DNA of 64,000 nt from Rhizophagus clarus (lineage: Eukaryota > Glomeromycota > Glomeromycetes > Glomerales > Glomeraceae), in the NCBI GenBank assembly GCA_015698045.1, contig BLAL01000011.1:1924501-1988500 (forward strand), in the 5' to 3' direction. Below are positions 35,353-47,084 of the stretch, one piece after another; positions within the stretch are counted from its first letter, which is position 1; every line of letters begins with the position of its first letter. The notes beneath the pieces are model-generated. The model was not told the origin of the DNA and searched no databases. It worked only from the letters and a program-made list of their open reading frames with translations. The translations under genes were made by a program, and so were the position numbers.

Positions 35353-38300
35353 TATGTCACAACTAGCAACCAAGACTAGAAAAAAGTTCTGTGTTATTGT
35401 GATAAGTGTGAAGGAAAGTTAGTAGATCTGAGAACAAAATTAAAGCATGAGGCTGAAGACAAATAAATGAATCATTCATTTAGTTCTACTGAAGCCAGTG
35501 AACTAGCATCAAAGCAAACTCAAGTAGACAATAAAAACAATGACGACGATGATAAAACTTCAAGTTCATCAGAATCATCAAGTTCGTCTGAATCACAAAA
35601 ATCAATTCATCTTCCAGCTAAACGAAGAAGAAAAGAGAAATTTAAAATGGTGAAATTGGTAGCAGATGACAAACTGATCTGTGAACTTGATTTATCATCT
35701 AATGAAGATACTGAACCTAGCTCACCGATTGATGATGATCAAAGTGAAGATTCAGATGATGATGTTGATGAAACTTCTAATGATGAACAATTCACTGCGC
35801 CTGAATTAGAAGATTTTTGGGATAATAAAGATTTTATATGTCCTAATACAAATGTGAAATTTTCTGAATCTTAGATACTAATTTGGATATTTAAGTATTA
35901 ATCAAGATTTCGCCTATCTGAGGTTGCCATATCTTCCTTGATTGGATTCTTTAGCCAAGTATTGAAAGATACCAATTCAAAAAGATTTGCAAAATTTCCA
36001 TCCTCATCTTACCTTGCAAAGAAATTGTTGCACATTGAAAAGACAACAAAAACATATACTGTGTGCCCAAAATGTAATAATTTGTATAAAATCAAAGAAA
36101 TTTTGTGACAACCTGAACAAGCAACATCAGAAGTGTCGCAAGGATTCAAATGCAGTTACATTGAATTTCCTAAACATCCAATGAAAAAACATCACGAGGC
36201 TTGTGAAGAGGAATTGCTAAAGAACGTTCCAGTAAATAATAGTTATATAAAGCGTTCTCGAATGATATTTCCTATGCCAGATTTAAAAAACCAAATTTTT
36301 ACTATGTATCAATGACCTAATTTTGAACAGAATTTAGCCAAATGGGCAAATCGCCATGTTAACGGAGATATATTAGCAGATATTTATGATGAAAAGATTT
36401 GGAAAACATTCACGTCAAATGATACCCTATTTTTTATGCCTGAACTTGCAGATTTTAATCTAGAAATAATGATTAATCTCAATTGGTTTTAACCTTTCGA
36501 TCAAACAATATATAGCATAGGAGTAATTTATGAGGTAATATGCAATTTTCCTCGTGAAATTTGATTTAGACAGAAGAATATGCTAATATTAGGGCTACTC
36601 ACAGGACCGCATGAAGTACAAGCAGATAACATAAATCATTTTTTGTTACCAATTGTAACAGAATTACTCAAATTTTGGATAGGCGTTAATATAAAAATGC
36701 CAAATAATCCAACTGGCAAAACAATCTGAATGGCAATTATCTGTTGCAGTAGTGATATTTCTGCAGTGAAAAAAATTGTGCAGACATATATCTGCGTTAG
36801 CAGCTTGCTATTAGTGTTATAAATGAGCTAATAATGGCAATTTTAGTGGTTTTAATGATATGGCTGAATGGTTTAAAACTAGAGATTTAGAAGAGTTTCA
36901 TAAAAATGCCGTAAAATGGTGTAATTATAAATCAAAAGATGAAAGAAACTATCACGTTTCCAACAATCTTGTTAGGTGAACAGAATTATTAAGATTGCCC
37001 TACTTTAATCCAATTAGATATTGCATCATAGATCCAATGCATAATTTATTTTTTGGAATTGCCAGTTGGATTGTAAAGCATTTATAGATCAATGGAGGAA
37101 AAATATCTAAGGATGATCTTAAAATTATGAAAAAATAAGCTGAAGCTATCAAACCGCCAGCCAATATGGACTGAATTCCAAATAAGATATTAGTGGGGAA
37201 AGGTTTTCTGGATTCACTGCGGATCAGTGGAAAACCTTCATCTTGGTATATTTAACACCGATAATGTGAGATTTATTATCTGTTGATGATCATAAAATTT
37301 TAGGAAATTTCGTAAGAGTCTGCTCTTTATTAGTTTGTCAAATCGTTAGCACAAATGAGCTAAATGAAGTCCATAGTAGATTAATAAAAATTGGGTGACT
37401 TATTAAAGAACGTTACGGCAAAGGTTTAATTACACCAAATATTCACCTTCTCTGCATTTAGCAGAATGCTGCTACGACTACGGTCCAATATATTCTTTTT
37501 GGTATTTTACATTCGAATGAATGAATGGGATATTAAGTAAATATCCTAACAATAAATGACTTGGATTTTATTAATATCATAAATTTGTATCAGTTCCTAA
37601 TTATAAAAATCCTTTTAGGTTCTTATCCCAATTCAAAATGATATATTGAACTAGAACTGCTAAGAATTATCATGCAGAATTGTAGAATAAATGATCTTAT
37701 ATCAATTCAGACAAATGATTAGAGGCTCATTAATGGTCTTAAGTTAATTGAGCCTCAGAAAACAACAGATTCATTAGCGGCATACGATAATTTTGAATCT
37801 AAAACATTGCTTTAATTCAAACAGATTTTCTGCTGTGAATTAGAAGATACAATCACTGGTAGCGAATTTTATCCAGGAAAGTTTTTAAATCCAATTAAAA
37901 ACTGTGTTGAATTACCTGAAAATTTGTATGAATATTTGATTACTTATTATAATAAAGTTTATGGTGAAGATATGAATGTTGAATTCAGTTTTATGTCAAA
38001 TTTGATCGATAAAGATTTACAGAATGATTCGTATATAGTCGTGCAACTAATAATTAACCAATGTGAAAGAATTCAGATGGCAGCTGAAATTTTTGGATCG
38101 GCACTAGCGCCTCGATTCAAGAAAAATTCTTATATTTTAGCAAAATTTACTTAAGATAATGAATCAGTAGAATTATACCCAGGAATAGTCCAATTTTATT
38201 TTGAACATGTATTACAGCTTCCAAATATTGGTGAAAGGATGCACAAACTCACTTATGTCAAATGATACCTACCTGCCGATAATCATCAAACTAGGTTTTA

Positions 38301-38520
38301 CTGCCAAACTAAAAATGATGATGACTGAAGTGTTAATATTGAATTCTAGAAGCTTGACGAATTTTATGAAATATCTTGTGATAGTATAATTCCAATTCAT
38401 AATATTTATAGCCGTTTCATTCCTGCTAAATTTAGAATAAATGACAAGAACAGCAGGCGGAAAGTGAAAATTTACATGGCAGTAATACTGATCAATAGGA
38501 AGTTCCATTTATAACACTTA
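35353..38520 (+). pseudogene. Decayed Tnp2/Plavaka-like DNA transposon transposase
   Basis: Begins MSQLATKTRKK; after a one-base shift there is a Cys-rich CYCDKCEGKLVDLRTKLKHE region, then an acidic Ser-rich linker (35467-35874, open 135 codons). Later blocks include GLLTGPHEVQADNINHFLLP, YCIIDPMHNLFFGIASWIVK (about 37020-37080), GFSGFTADQWKTFILVYLTP and LLVCQIVSTNELNEVHSRL, which are hallmarks of the Tnp2-type (CACTA/Plavaka superfamily) transposases; DPMHNL contains a catalytic Asp. C-terminal blocks at 37924-38154 (YNKVYGEDMNVEF..RIQMAAEIFGS) and about 38.2-38.5 kb (EFYEISCDSIIPIHNIYSRF) complete it. More than a dozen in-frame stops, mostly TGA and TAA. No intact catalytic frame, so it is inactive. 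Confidence 0.8.
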
Positions 38521-38977
38521 TAATATTAATAATAATAAATCAGTTCATACTGTATTAAATATACTTAGTAGATAATAATGTTAAATGTATTAATAAATAT
38601 TATAAAAAAAGTCATATTATTAGAACAATGAATAAGTCTGATAGTTGTCAATCGGTATATACTGATTGAATTCAGTTTTACAAGTAGTAATAATTATATA
38701 TCATATTGAATGATGACTATTGAATTATTACCTAATTTATTCAAATTAAAAAATATGATCAATTTGGCTAACCTAAATTTTTATATAGTTATCAATCGGG
38801 CATATGCCAAATTTATTAGCTTTCGATCTGTGTAAAATACAGTTAAAATATTTTAATAATGTTACATGAATTTTTTATATAAAAAATGCTGATCTGGCCT
38901 TTAAAATTGAATTGCTCAGTTAATATTAATCCAATCATTATAAAATTATTACCATTGGCTAAAAATGATGCTGTAAA

Positions 38978-41290
38978 TAGTGTTCTGCAAACGATTTGGT
39001 CAAATCAAATCAATTCAGATTTGATTTGAAGTTTGATTTGATTCGATTTGATAATTTTGATTTGCAAATCAAATCCAAACTTCAAAACAAGATTTGAGTT
39101 CAAATCCAAATTAAAAAAAAAGATTTGATTCGATTTCAAATCAAATTCAAATTAGCTTAAACTAATTCAATCAAATCTGAATCAAATCTGACAAATCCAA
39201 ATCAAATCCAATTCAAATCGAATTAAATATACATGACCTGGTTAAACGTAATTACAGGACCCTGAACAATACTAATATAACTCACAAATGTATAAAGGCA
39301 GGGTCATGTGACTTGCCGATCTAATCAGATAATCCGAATATCTGATTTTTTTTTAATTAATTAAGTATTAACTTTTTTTTTTACTTTTTGTAGTGTTGCC
39401 AGACGAAAAGCATGACTGGACTTTTGGAATTAAGGTAAGGGAGGGTGAGAAGTGTTTTTCGGTGTTTTTTTTAACTAATTAATTAATTATTTTTATTTTT
39501 ATTTTTTGTAGTGTTGCAAGACGAAAGGCACGACCAGACTTTTGGAATTAAAGTAAGGGAGGAGTTGGGGGAGGTGTTTCGTTGTTTTTTTTTTAATTAA
39601 TTTAAGTATTAACTTTTTTTTTACTTTTTGTAGTGTTGCCGGATGAAAAGCATAACCGGACTTTTGGAATTAAGGTAAGGGAGGGTGGGGAAGTGTTTCT
39701 CGGTGTTTTTTTTTAACTATTTAATTATTTTTTTTTTTATTTTTTTGTAGTATTGCTGGATGAAATGCATGACCGGACTTTTGGAATTAAGGTAAGGAAG
39801 GGGTTGGGGGAGGTGTTTCATTGTTTTTTTTTAATTAATTAAGTATTAACTTTTTTTTTTTACTTTTTGTAGTGTTGCCAGACGAAAAGCATGACTGGAC
39901 TTTAGGAATTAAGGTAAGGGAGGGTTAGGGGAGGTGTTTTGTTGTTTTTTTTTTAATTAATTAAGTATTAACCTTTTTTTTATTTTTTTGTAGTGTTGCC
40001 GGACGAAAAGCATGACCGGACTTTTGGAATTAAGGTAAGGGAGGGTGGGGGAAGTGTTTTTCGGTATTTTTTTTAATTAATTAATTGTTTTTTTTTTATT
40101 TTTTTGTAGTGTTGCCGGACGAAAAGCACGACCGGACTTTTGGAATTAAGGTAAGGGAGGGTGGGGAAGTGTTTTTCGGTGTTTTTTTTAACTATTTAAT
40201 TAATTATTTTTTTTTATTTTTTTGTAGTGTTGCCAGACGAAATGCATGACCGGACTTTTGGAATTAAGGTAAGGGAGGGTTGGGAGAGGTGTTTCGTTGT
40301 TTTTTTTTAATTAATTAATTAAGTATTAACTTTTTTTTTTACTTTTTGTAGTGTTGCCGGACGAAAAGCACGACCAGACTTTTGGAATTAAGGTAAGAGA
40401 GGGTTGAGGAAGGTGTTTCATTGTTTTTTTTTAATTAATTATGTATTAACCTTTTTTTTTATTTTTTTGTAGTGTTGCCGGACGAAAAGCATGACCGGAC
40501 TTTTGGAATTAAGGTAAGGGAGGGTGGGGGAAGTGTTTCTCAGTATTTTTTTTAACTAATTAATTATTTTTTTTTTATTTTTTGTAGTGTTGCCGGGCGA
40601 AAAACATGACCAGACTTTTGGAATTAGGGTATTAAAACCCGAAAAAGAATAATAAAAATAAATAAATTTGGTATAAAATACTGAAAAAAAGTGAAAAAAT
40701 AAATAAAATAAAATAAATTTTGGTGAATACCGAGTAATTTAATTTACCAAAATTAGTATTTTTTAAAAATAAATCCACGTATATCTATTATAAACTCTAC
40801 ACAAACATAATATCCCAAATTGACCGATTTACGCAAACTCAATTTGTAGGTTTAAAAAGTAATTTCATATAAACTCTACGTAAACCCATATGTGAGTTAT
40901 ATTGGTATTATTTAGGGTCCTGTAATTACCATAAATATTATTGGTAGTTACTGCAACCACATGATGTCCAACCCTCCTTAAACACACTAAAGAAATACAT
41001 TTCGCAACATTTTTTTATTAATATTGCGTTGCAAAACGCATTTTTTTATTTAAAATTCAACAAATCAAACCAAATCATAAATCTATTTGAATGAATTTGA
41101 TTTAATTTGAATTTGAATTTGATTTGAATCGAATCAAATTTAAATCAAATCAAATCAAATTCGAATCAAATTTCAAATCAGATTTGAATGGTTTGATTCA
41201 AATCCGAATTAAAACTTTCAGATTTGATTTGATCAAATCAAATTTCAAATCTAACCTGATTTGGTCTAATTTGATTTGTGCAGAACACTA
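38978..41290. mobile_element. hAT-like non-autonomous element B nested in A, 2.3 kb
   Basis: Perfect 8-bp duplication GCTGTAAA at 38970-38977 and 41291-41298. Terminal inverted repeat TAGTGTTCTGCA (38978) and its complement ending 41290. Subterminal regions of about 250 bp at each end are dense in CAAATCAAAT / ATTTGATTTG motifs. The core is the 11-unit exon-like array. TAGTG termini and 8-bp duplication are typical of hAT transposons. No transposase inside. Confidence 0.88.
39360..40640 (+). repeat. 11-copy exon-mimic array: 41-bp cores bounded by splice-site-like sequence
   Basis: Cores start at 39394, 39512, 39634, 39751, 39873, 39994, 40110, 40228, 40352, 40473 and 40588 (spacing 115-124 bp). 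Each starts TGTTGCCGGACGAAAAGCAT or close to it, and ends TTTTGGAATTAAG. Each is preceded by a T-rich tract ending TTTTTGTAG; all but the last are followed by GTAAGG or GTAAGA. Spacers come in two types (with AAGTATTAAC, or with AATTATTTTT). The 41-bp core is not a multiple of three and repeats joined end to end meet TGA in frame, so protein coding is unlikely. Confidence 0.9.
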
Positions 41291-41479
41291 GCTGTAAATA
41301 GGTAATTGCAGAATAATTATGATTTGTGATATTGCGGAATATTGTGGATTTCAAAGTCTAAATTTCGGCAATTCTGTAACCTGCAATTGTCCGCAATTCC
41401 AAAAATATTCCGCAATACCGCAAAGAGCTGCTAGTACTGCAATTCAATTGCAAAAACATTGCGAAATTGCGTAATTGTG

Positions 41480-42365
41480 AATTTTTTTTAAAAAAAGACA
41501 TTTTTTTTAAGCGTTTAATTAAAAAATGCTAAAAACATTTTTTTTAAAATGTTTTTTCATATAAGATTTAATAAAAAAATGTTTCACAATGTTTTTTTAA
41601 ATAGATTAATGAAAAAATGTTGTGAAATATTTTTTCATATACAATTTAGTTAAAAAAAACGTTTTGCAACATTTTTTTAATAAATTAATGAAAAAATGTT
41701 GCGAAATGTTTTTCATATATAATTTAGTTAAAAAAAACATAAAAAAACATTATTTTTAAACGTTTAATTAAAAAAAAAGGCTTAAAAATGTTATTTTAAA
41801 TGTTTAATTAAAAAAAAAAACTTTTTTTTAAGTGTTTAATTAAAAAAATGCTAAAGAACGTTATTTTTTTTAAAAAAAGACGTTTTTTTAAGTGTTTAAT
41901 TAAAAAAATGCTTTACAGTATTTTTATCTAATAAAAAATATTGTGAAATGTTTTTTCATATACAATTTAGTTAAAAAAAAACATTTCACAACATTTTTTT
42001 AATAGATTAATGAAAAATGTTGCAAAACGTTTTTTCATATAAGATTTAATAAAAAAAACATTTCGCAATGTTTTTTTAAATAGATTAATGAAAAAATGTT
42101 GCGAAATGTTTTTTCATATACAATTTAGTTAAAAAAAATGTTTCGCAATGTTTTTAATAGATTAATGAAAGAATGTTGCGAAACGTTTTTTCATATTCAA
42201 TTTAGTTAAAAAAATGTTTTGCAACGTTTTTTAATATATTAATAAAAGAACGTTGTGAAACGTTTTTTTATATACAATTTAATAAAAAAAATGTTTCACA
42301 ACTTTTTTTTAGTAATTTAATGAAAAATGTTGTGAAACGTTTTACATTTAATAAAAAAAACATTT
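41480..42365. repeat. Hairpin array in element A
   Basis: About ten alternating copies of AAAAAACGTTTTGCAAC and its near-complement GTTGCGAAACGTTTTTT, linked by ATAGATTAATGA or CATATACAATTTAGTT. Each adjacent pair can fold on itself. Confidence 0.75.
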
Positions 42366-42919
42366 CTTTGATTATTCAACATCAGTAATTTGGTTTAGTT
42401 TTCAGTAATTACCAATACCAAATGGATTATCAGATGATCAATTAATTACAGCGTATTTTTACAGACGTAATGCTGAAACCATAATTAATTTGTGGAGAAG
42501 TATAATCAGAATTGCAGAATTGCAGGTTACTAACCGTAATTCAACTCCAAAATCTGCAATATTGTGAATTTTGGAAATTATTTGCAGACTCATCCTTACC
42601 ATTGACTTCCTCTTGATGAGACGATTCTAATGAACTTAAGAATATTAAAATCTAATTACTAAAACCCATAGTAATTAAAATAAAGTTAAAATATTAAATA
42701 TTATGCAAATTTTATATATATAGAATACTGATTTGATATTTAAAATTGGATTACTCAGTCAATATTAATCCAATCATTATAAAATTACTGCTATCTGATT
42801 CCTTTCAATGAGATGAATCTAATAAGCTAAAGATTATTGAAATCTAATTATTAGATCATAGAACAATTATATTTTAATAAATATCTTTTTATAATCATAT
42901 ATATATATAATTTTAAAAA

Positions 42920-43050
42920 TTGGTGGATGATCAGACCAATCTATGATTAGAAGTACTCATACTTAGTTGGAAGTGATTAATTTTTGTAATCCTCTCCTAA
43001 CTTAATAAAATGATAGTACATTATCAACACCAAAAAAAAAAAAAAAAAAA
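42920..43050 (+). mobile_element. Possible SINE-like insertion with A tail
   Basis: A 131-bp segment begins TTGGTGGATGATCAGACCAA, ends AACACC plus an 18-nt A run, and is flanked by ATTTTAAAAA direct repeats (42910-42919 and 43051-43060). The repeat is low-complexity, so the call is tentative. Confidence 0.4.
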
Positions 43051-43060
43051 ATTTTAAAAA

Positions 43061-44054
43061 AAAAAATATGATAGTGACTATAAGTAGTTTGTGACTATAA
43101 ACAATAGTTTTTATATATAAAAATTTAGAACACTCAACTAAGATGATTATATAGAATAATATGACTATAACAGAGATGATTATAAAGAGAGTTGACTATA
43201 TAACTTTTTTTTATTATATTCAGTTTTAATTTTATTTCATTTTTATATATCTGAAGTATAATTATACATAAATATTATTAATAAGTTTATATAATATACA
43301 AGTATTTTACAGTTAAAATAGGAAAAATTCATAATTTTTAAGTAATTTTAATTATTAAACTAATTTTATTTACATGATCATAATTAGCAAAGTAAACCAA
43401 TAAAAAAAATTTTAATCAAATTTAAATTTCTTTCTTTCTAACTGATACTTTTCTATATATATATTTTTTATATTTAACTTTATTTATAAATAATAAAATA
43501 ATTTTTTTAACTTTAAATTAAAATGATCAGTTTCTAAACTTTTTAATAATTAATAAAAGTAAAACTTTATTTTAATTTTTTTCACATATTAGAAAGTTTT
43601 TTAAAAGAATTTCTTTCTTAATTTAATCAAAGTTTAATATTTTATTTAAATTAAATATAAGTAATATAGTACTATTAAATTTTTTTATGATTATTAAAAT
43701 AGATTAAAGGAATATAGACTGATATTATATAATAGAAAAGATGAATTTTATAGTTTCACATTATGTAACTTTATTTTAATTATAACTTACTTATAATTAT
43801 TTATTTTTATTTACAAAAGAAGATTCTTTTTCTTATAGATTTATGAATTAATTTTTTACAAATAAAAATTTTTTATTTTTTTGATTTTAATTTATTTTTA
43901 TACTAACAAAAATTACTACAAAAGTATGAAAAATAAGTTTTTTATCTTAAATTATATATACTTTTAATTACTGAAAAAGGTCCTTTATATTATAAAAAAA
44001 TAATATATAAATTTATAAAAAATTTGTTATAAACAACTTGTTACCTTCAATACT
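43061..44054. other. AT-rich non-coding stretch
   Basis: Extremely AT-rich with scattered A/T homopolymers; no ORF, repeat or terminus recognised. Confidence 0.6.
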
Positions 44055-44062
44055 TTTATAAA

Positions 44063-45031
44063 TAGGGTTCTGATCAGTTTTGGTAATTACCAAACTGTAC
44101 TGACTAGTTTCGGTATCAGAGCGGTTTCAGTTTTATGATTTATCGAACTGAAACTTTCAGTTTTGATATCAGTTTTGCGATTTACTGAACTGATTTACTG
44201 ATAATAAAAACATTTTTTTTATAAGAAAAACATCTTTTTATTAAATAATGTAGTTAAAAAAACGTTTGATATAAAAAATAATATTTCACAACGTTATTTT
44301 TGCAGAACTTGTAAAAAATGTTGTAAAATGTTTTTTACATAGATAATTTATTATAAAAAATAACGTTTCGTAACGTTATTTTTGTGAATATTGTAAAAAA
44401 TGTTGCGAAATGTTTTTTATATAAATGATTTGATAAAAAAAATAACGTTTCGCAATATTATTTTTGCAGAACTTGTAAAAAATGTTGCGAAATGTTTTTT
44501 ACATCAGAAATTTAATATGAAAAATAACGTTTTGCAACGTTATTTTTGCGAACATTGTAAAAAACGTTGTGAAACATTTTTTACATAAATGTTTGATATA
44601 AAAAAATAACATTTTGCAACGTTATTTTTGCAAAACTTGTAAAAAATGTTGCAAAACATTTTTTACATCAGAAATTTAATATAGAAAATAACGTTTTGCA
44701 AAGTTATTTTCCTTTTTATTTAAAAATGTTACAAAACGTTTTTATAAAATGATTTAATATAAAAAAAACGTCTTGCAATGGTTTTTTTGTCACTTTAATA
44801 AAAAATGTTGTGAAATATTTTTTTATGGATGATTTGATAAGAAAAACTCATTTCGCAACTTTTTTTTGCTAAATGTTGCAAAACATTTTTTTACTAAAAA
44901 TGTTTGGTAAATCAGTTTGATTTTTAGTAATTACTAATCAGTTTCAGTAATCATTAATACCGATACTGATTAATTCAGTTCAGTATCAGTTTTTGCAAAA
45001 ACTGAACTGAACCGAACTGATTGGAGCCCTA
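44063..45031. mobile_element. hAT-like non-autonomous element C with hairpin array, 969 bp
   Basis: Perfect 8-bp duplication TTTATAAA at 44055-44062 and 45032-45039. Termini TAGGGTTCTGATCAGTTTTG and, inverted, TAGGGCTCCAATCAGTTCGG. Subterminal repeats of CAGTTTCGGTA / AACTGAACTGA. Interior (about 44215-44890) has about eight pairs of AACGTTTTGCAACGTTATTTT and AAAAAATGTTGCGAAATGTT. These resemble the hairpin units of element A. No coding capacity. Confidence 0.85.
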
Positions 45032-45109
45032 TTTATAAAAAGTATAAATGAAATAAACAAGTTAATATTAAATATCATCATATAGCATTAAAAAATAGTA
45101 TTATCAATA

Positions 45110-45620
45110 AAGAATATTGGGAAAGTTATATCAATTTATATTTGTGATGATTTGCAATTTTAGCAGATTACTACAATTTTGATAAGAATCTGCATAATAT
45201 TACAGAAATTTTTTTTTATTTTTTTAAAGATTTATCTATAAAAAATTTGTAATAATTTTCAAAATTACAATTTTTAAAAATACTTTGTACAAATGAAAAT
45301 CTTTAAAAATTTGCAATTTTTTTTTTTATTAATTTGATAAATTTTACATAAATTTTTTTATTTTAATTAAACTTTACATTTTGTTTTAACACTTAAATTT
45401 TTTAAAAAAATCATTTTTTACACTTTAAAAAGATATATTTTTTATAACACTTTTTTAAAAAAATAATGTTTTGCAATTTTTTAAAGAATATTTTGCAATT
45501 TTAAAATATTAAAGATATAGGTTTTAGAATCAAAATAAAAATTTATTTATTAATAAATGAATATTATTAATATTTAATATTTTTTTAAATCCAAAATACC
45601 AAAAGAAACATTTCAAAGGT
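45110..45620. mobile_element. Truncated copy of the left part of TIR element 1
   Basis: GGGAAAGTTATAT.., GATGATTTGCAATTTTAGCAGATTAC.., TAAGAATCTGCATAATATTAC.. and TTTTTAAAGATTT follow the same order as 15441-15870. It stops near a core-like AATCCAAAATACCAAA. The right end and array are absent. Confidence 0.6.
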
Positions 45621-45799
45621 GTTCCTCATAAATTGAATGATGTTAAATTGGGCATTATTAATTAGCTATCAATTAACTATCAGAAATTGATAAACAGTCA
45701 AACAAATTGATATTCAATTAGCAATAAATTGTACTATCCAATTAATGCTGAATGATGTCAAAAATTGGTACTGAATTAGGCTGCCAATTGAAAGCCTGA

Positions 45800-46145
45800 T
45801 GATTGTTAATTGATGGTCAATTGATGATCAATTGGTGATTGATTGATGGTCAATTTATGGTCAAATTATGATCAAATTATGGTCAATTGATGGTCAAATT
45901 ATGGTTAAATTATGGTTGATAGATGGTCAAATTATGGTCAAATTATGGTTAATTGATGGTCAAATTATGGTCAAATTATGGTCAATTAATAGTTAAATTA
46001 TGGTCAAATTATGATCAAATTATGATTAAATTATAGTTAAATTATGATTGATTGATGGTTAAATTATGGTCAAATTATAATCAAATTATAGTCAAATTAT
46101 AATTAAATTATGGTTAAATTATAGTCAAATTATAGTTAATTGATG
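45800..46145. repeat. Minisatellite of GGTCAAATTAT units
   Basis: About 28 imperfect copies of (T)ATGGTCAAATTATGGTCAATTGATGG-type 12-13-bp units; preceded at 45640-45800 by related CCAATTGA motifs. Confidence 0.85.
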
Positions 46146-46910
46146 GTTAAATGACCAATTTTTATAGAATCATATAACGAATAATAAAATTTATTATAGT
46201 ACATAATATTTAGAATTACAAATAAAATATATAGTATCTTTATTTATATTAATAAATATTTAAAATAAAAACATTCATCATAATAATATGTTAGTATATG
46301 ACTGATAAAGTTAGTAATATTTAATAAATAAATAGTAAAGCATAAATATAAAAAGTTAGTAATAATTATAATAAAATACACAAATACAAAAAGTTAGTAT
46401 TATAAAGAGTTTGATAAAATTTATAAAAAAAAAAAGAAAAATATGTAATGATGTTAGTAAAATATAAAAAAAAAGAAAAATACATGATAATGTTAGTAAA
46501 AAAAAAAATAATAATATTAGTAATATTAAAAAAAGGTAAAGTTAATATTATTATAAAATAAAATATAGTTAGTAATCAGTACAATAAATTTAATGATAAA
46601 AATATAATAATTAATATAATACCTGTAAAATGTAATGAGAATAAAAAGAAAACAGAAAAAAAGAGTATATATTTTTTAAAAAATAAACAGAGTTGTGTTT
46701 AGTTATTTATATGTATATTAAGATCAGATCACGTAATAAAGATCAGACTGAATTTGATTAGTTAATAATAGATAAATTAAAAAACTATGTTATAATTTTT
46801 CATTTCATATAATCATATATATAATAATCTTTTAAATTTGTATTAAAATTTACCTTGAACTTTTGGATACCTAATTTTTTTAATAATATTAATTTATTTA
46901 ATATAAATTT
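46146..46910. other. AT-rich stretch with scattered GTTAGTAAT motifs
   Basis: AAAGTTAGTAATATT-like motifs recur and resemble in style the 19.3-20.2 kb region of TIR element 2; AATATAATACCTGTAAAATG at 46613 may correspond to the TACCTGCAAAG motif there. No ORF. Confidence 0.35.
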
Positions 46911-46926
46911 AATAAAAAGTGTATTG

Positions 46927-47068
46927 TCCCGCAGTTTGGTTGGACCAGTCCTCGGGCTAGAAGTATACTTTCCAAATTATTGTACTGCATGCGTAGCACC
47001 TTATGGTATTTTAAATAAAGTTATGCACTCTCAATGCCTTTAAAAGGAAAAAAAAAAAAAAAATAAAA
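46927..47068 (+). mobile_element. SINE-like insertion with 16-bp target duplication
   Basis: Perfect direct repeat AATAAAAAGTGTATTG at 46911-46926 and 47069-47084. The 142-bp body starts TCCCGCAGTTTGGTTGGACC, contains a B-box-like GGTTGGACC and ends ATGCCTTTAAAAGG plus a long A tail. Its 3' end resembles the minus-strand copy at 14690-14813. Perfect duplication implies a fairly recent insertion. Confidence 0.85.
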
Positions 47069-47084
47069 AATAAAAAGTGTATTG

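Larger units (their letters stand above)
38960..42598. mobile_element. hAT-like non-autonomous element A (outer), 1.3 kb without its insert
   Basis: 8-bp target duplication CCATTGGC (38952-38959) / CCATTGAC (42599-42606), one mismatch. Termini TAAAAATGATG-CTGTAAATA and, inverted, TAAGGATGAGTCTGCAAATA. Next to the ends are repeats of AATTGCAGAATTGC / GCAATATTG type. The interior (about 41480-42360) is an array of hairpin-like AACGTTTTGCAAC / GTTGCGAAACGTT units. No coding capacity. Element B inserted 18 bp inside its left end. Confidence 0.78.
38840..42870. repeat. Tandem pair of a diverged ~190-bp unit (first copy split by element A)
   Basis: TTAATATTAATCCAATCATT + ATAAAATTA occurs at about 38920-38950 and again at about 42758-42790. 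The second half, ATTAAAATCTAATTACTAAA, at about 42648 and a diverged ATTGAAATCTAATTATTAGA at about 42836. The first copy is interrupted between its halves by element A (38960-42598). A third, more diverged copy lies at about 30765-30875. Confidence 0.65.

Noticed and set aside
39360-40640. CRISPR array (regular repeats and spacers)
   Set aside because: Spacers are similar to each other and T-rich, the host is eukaryotic, and no cas genes are present; it is a minisatellite inside a transposon.
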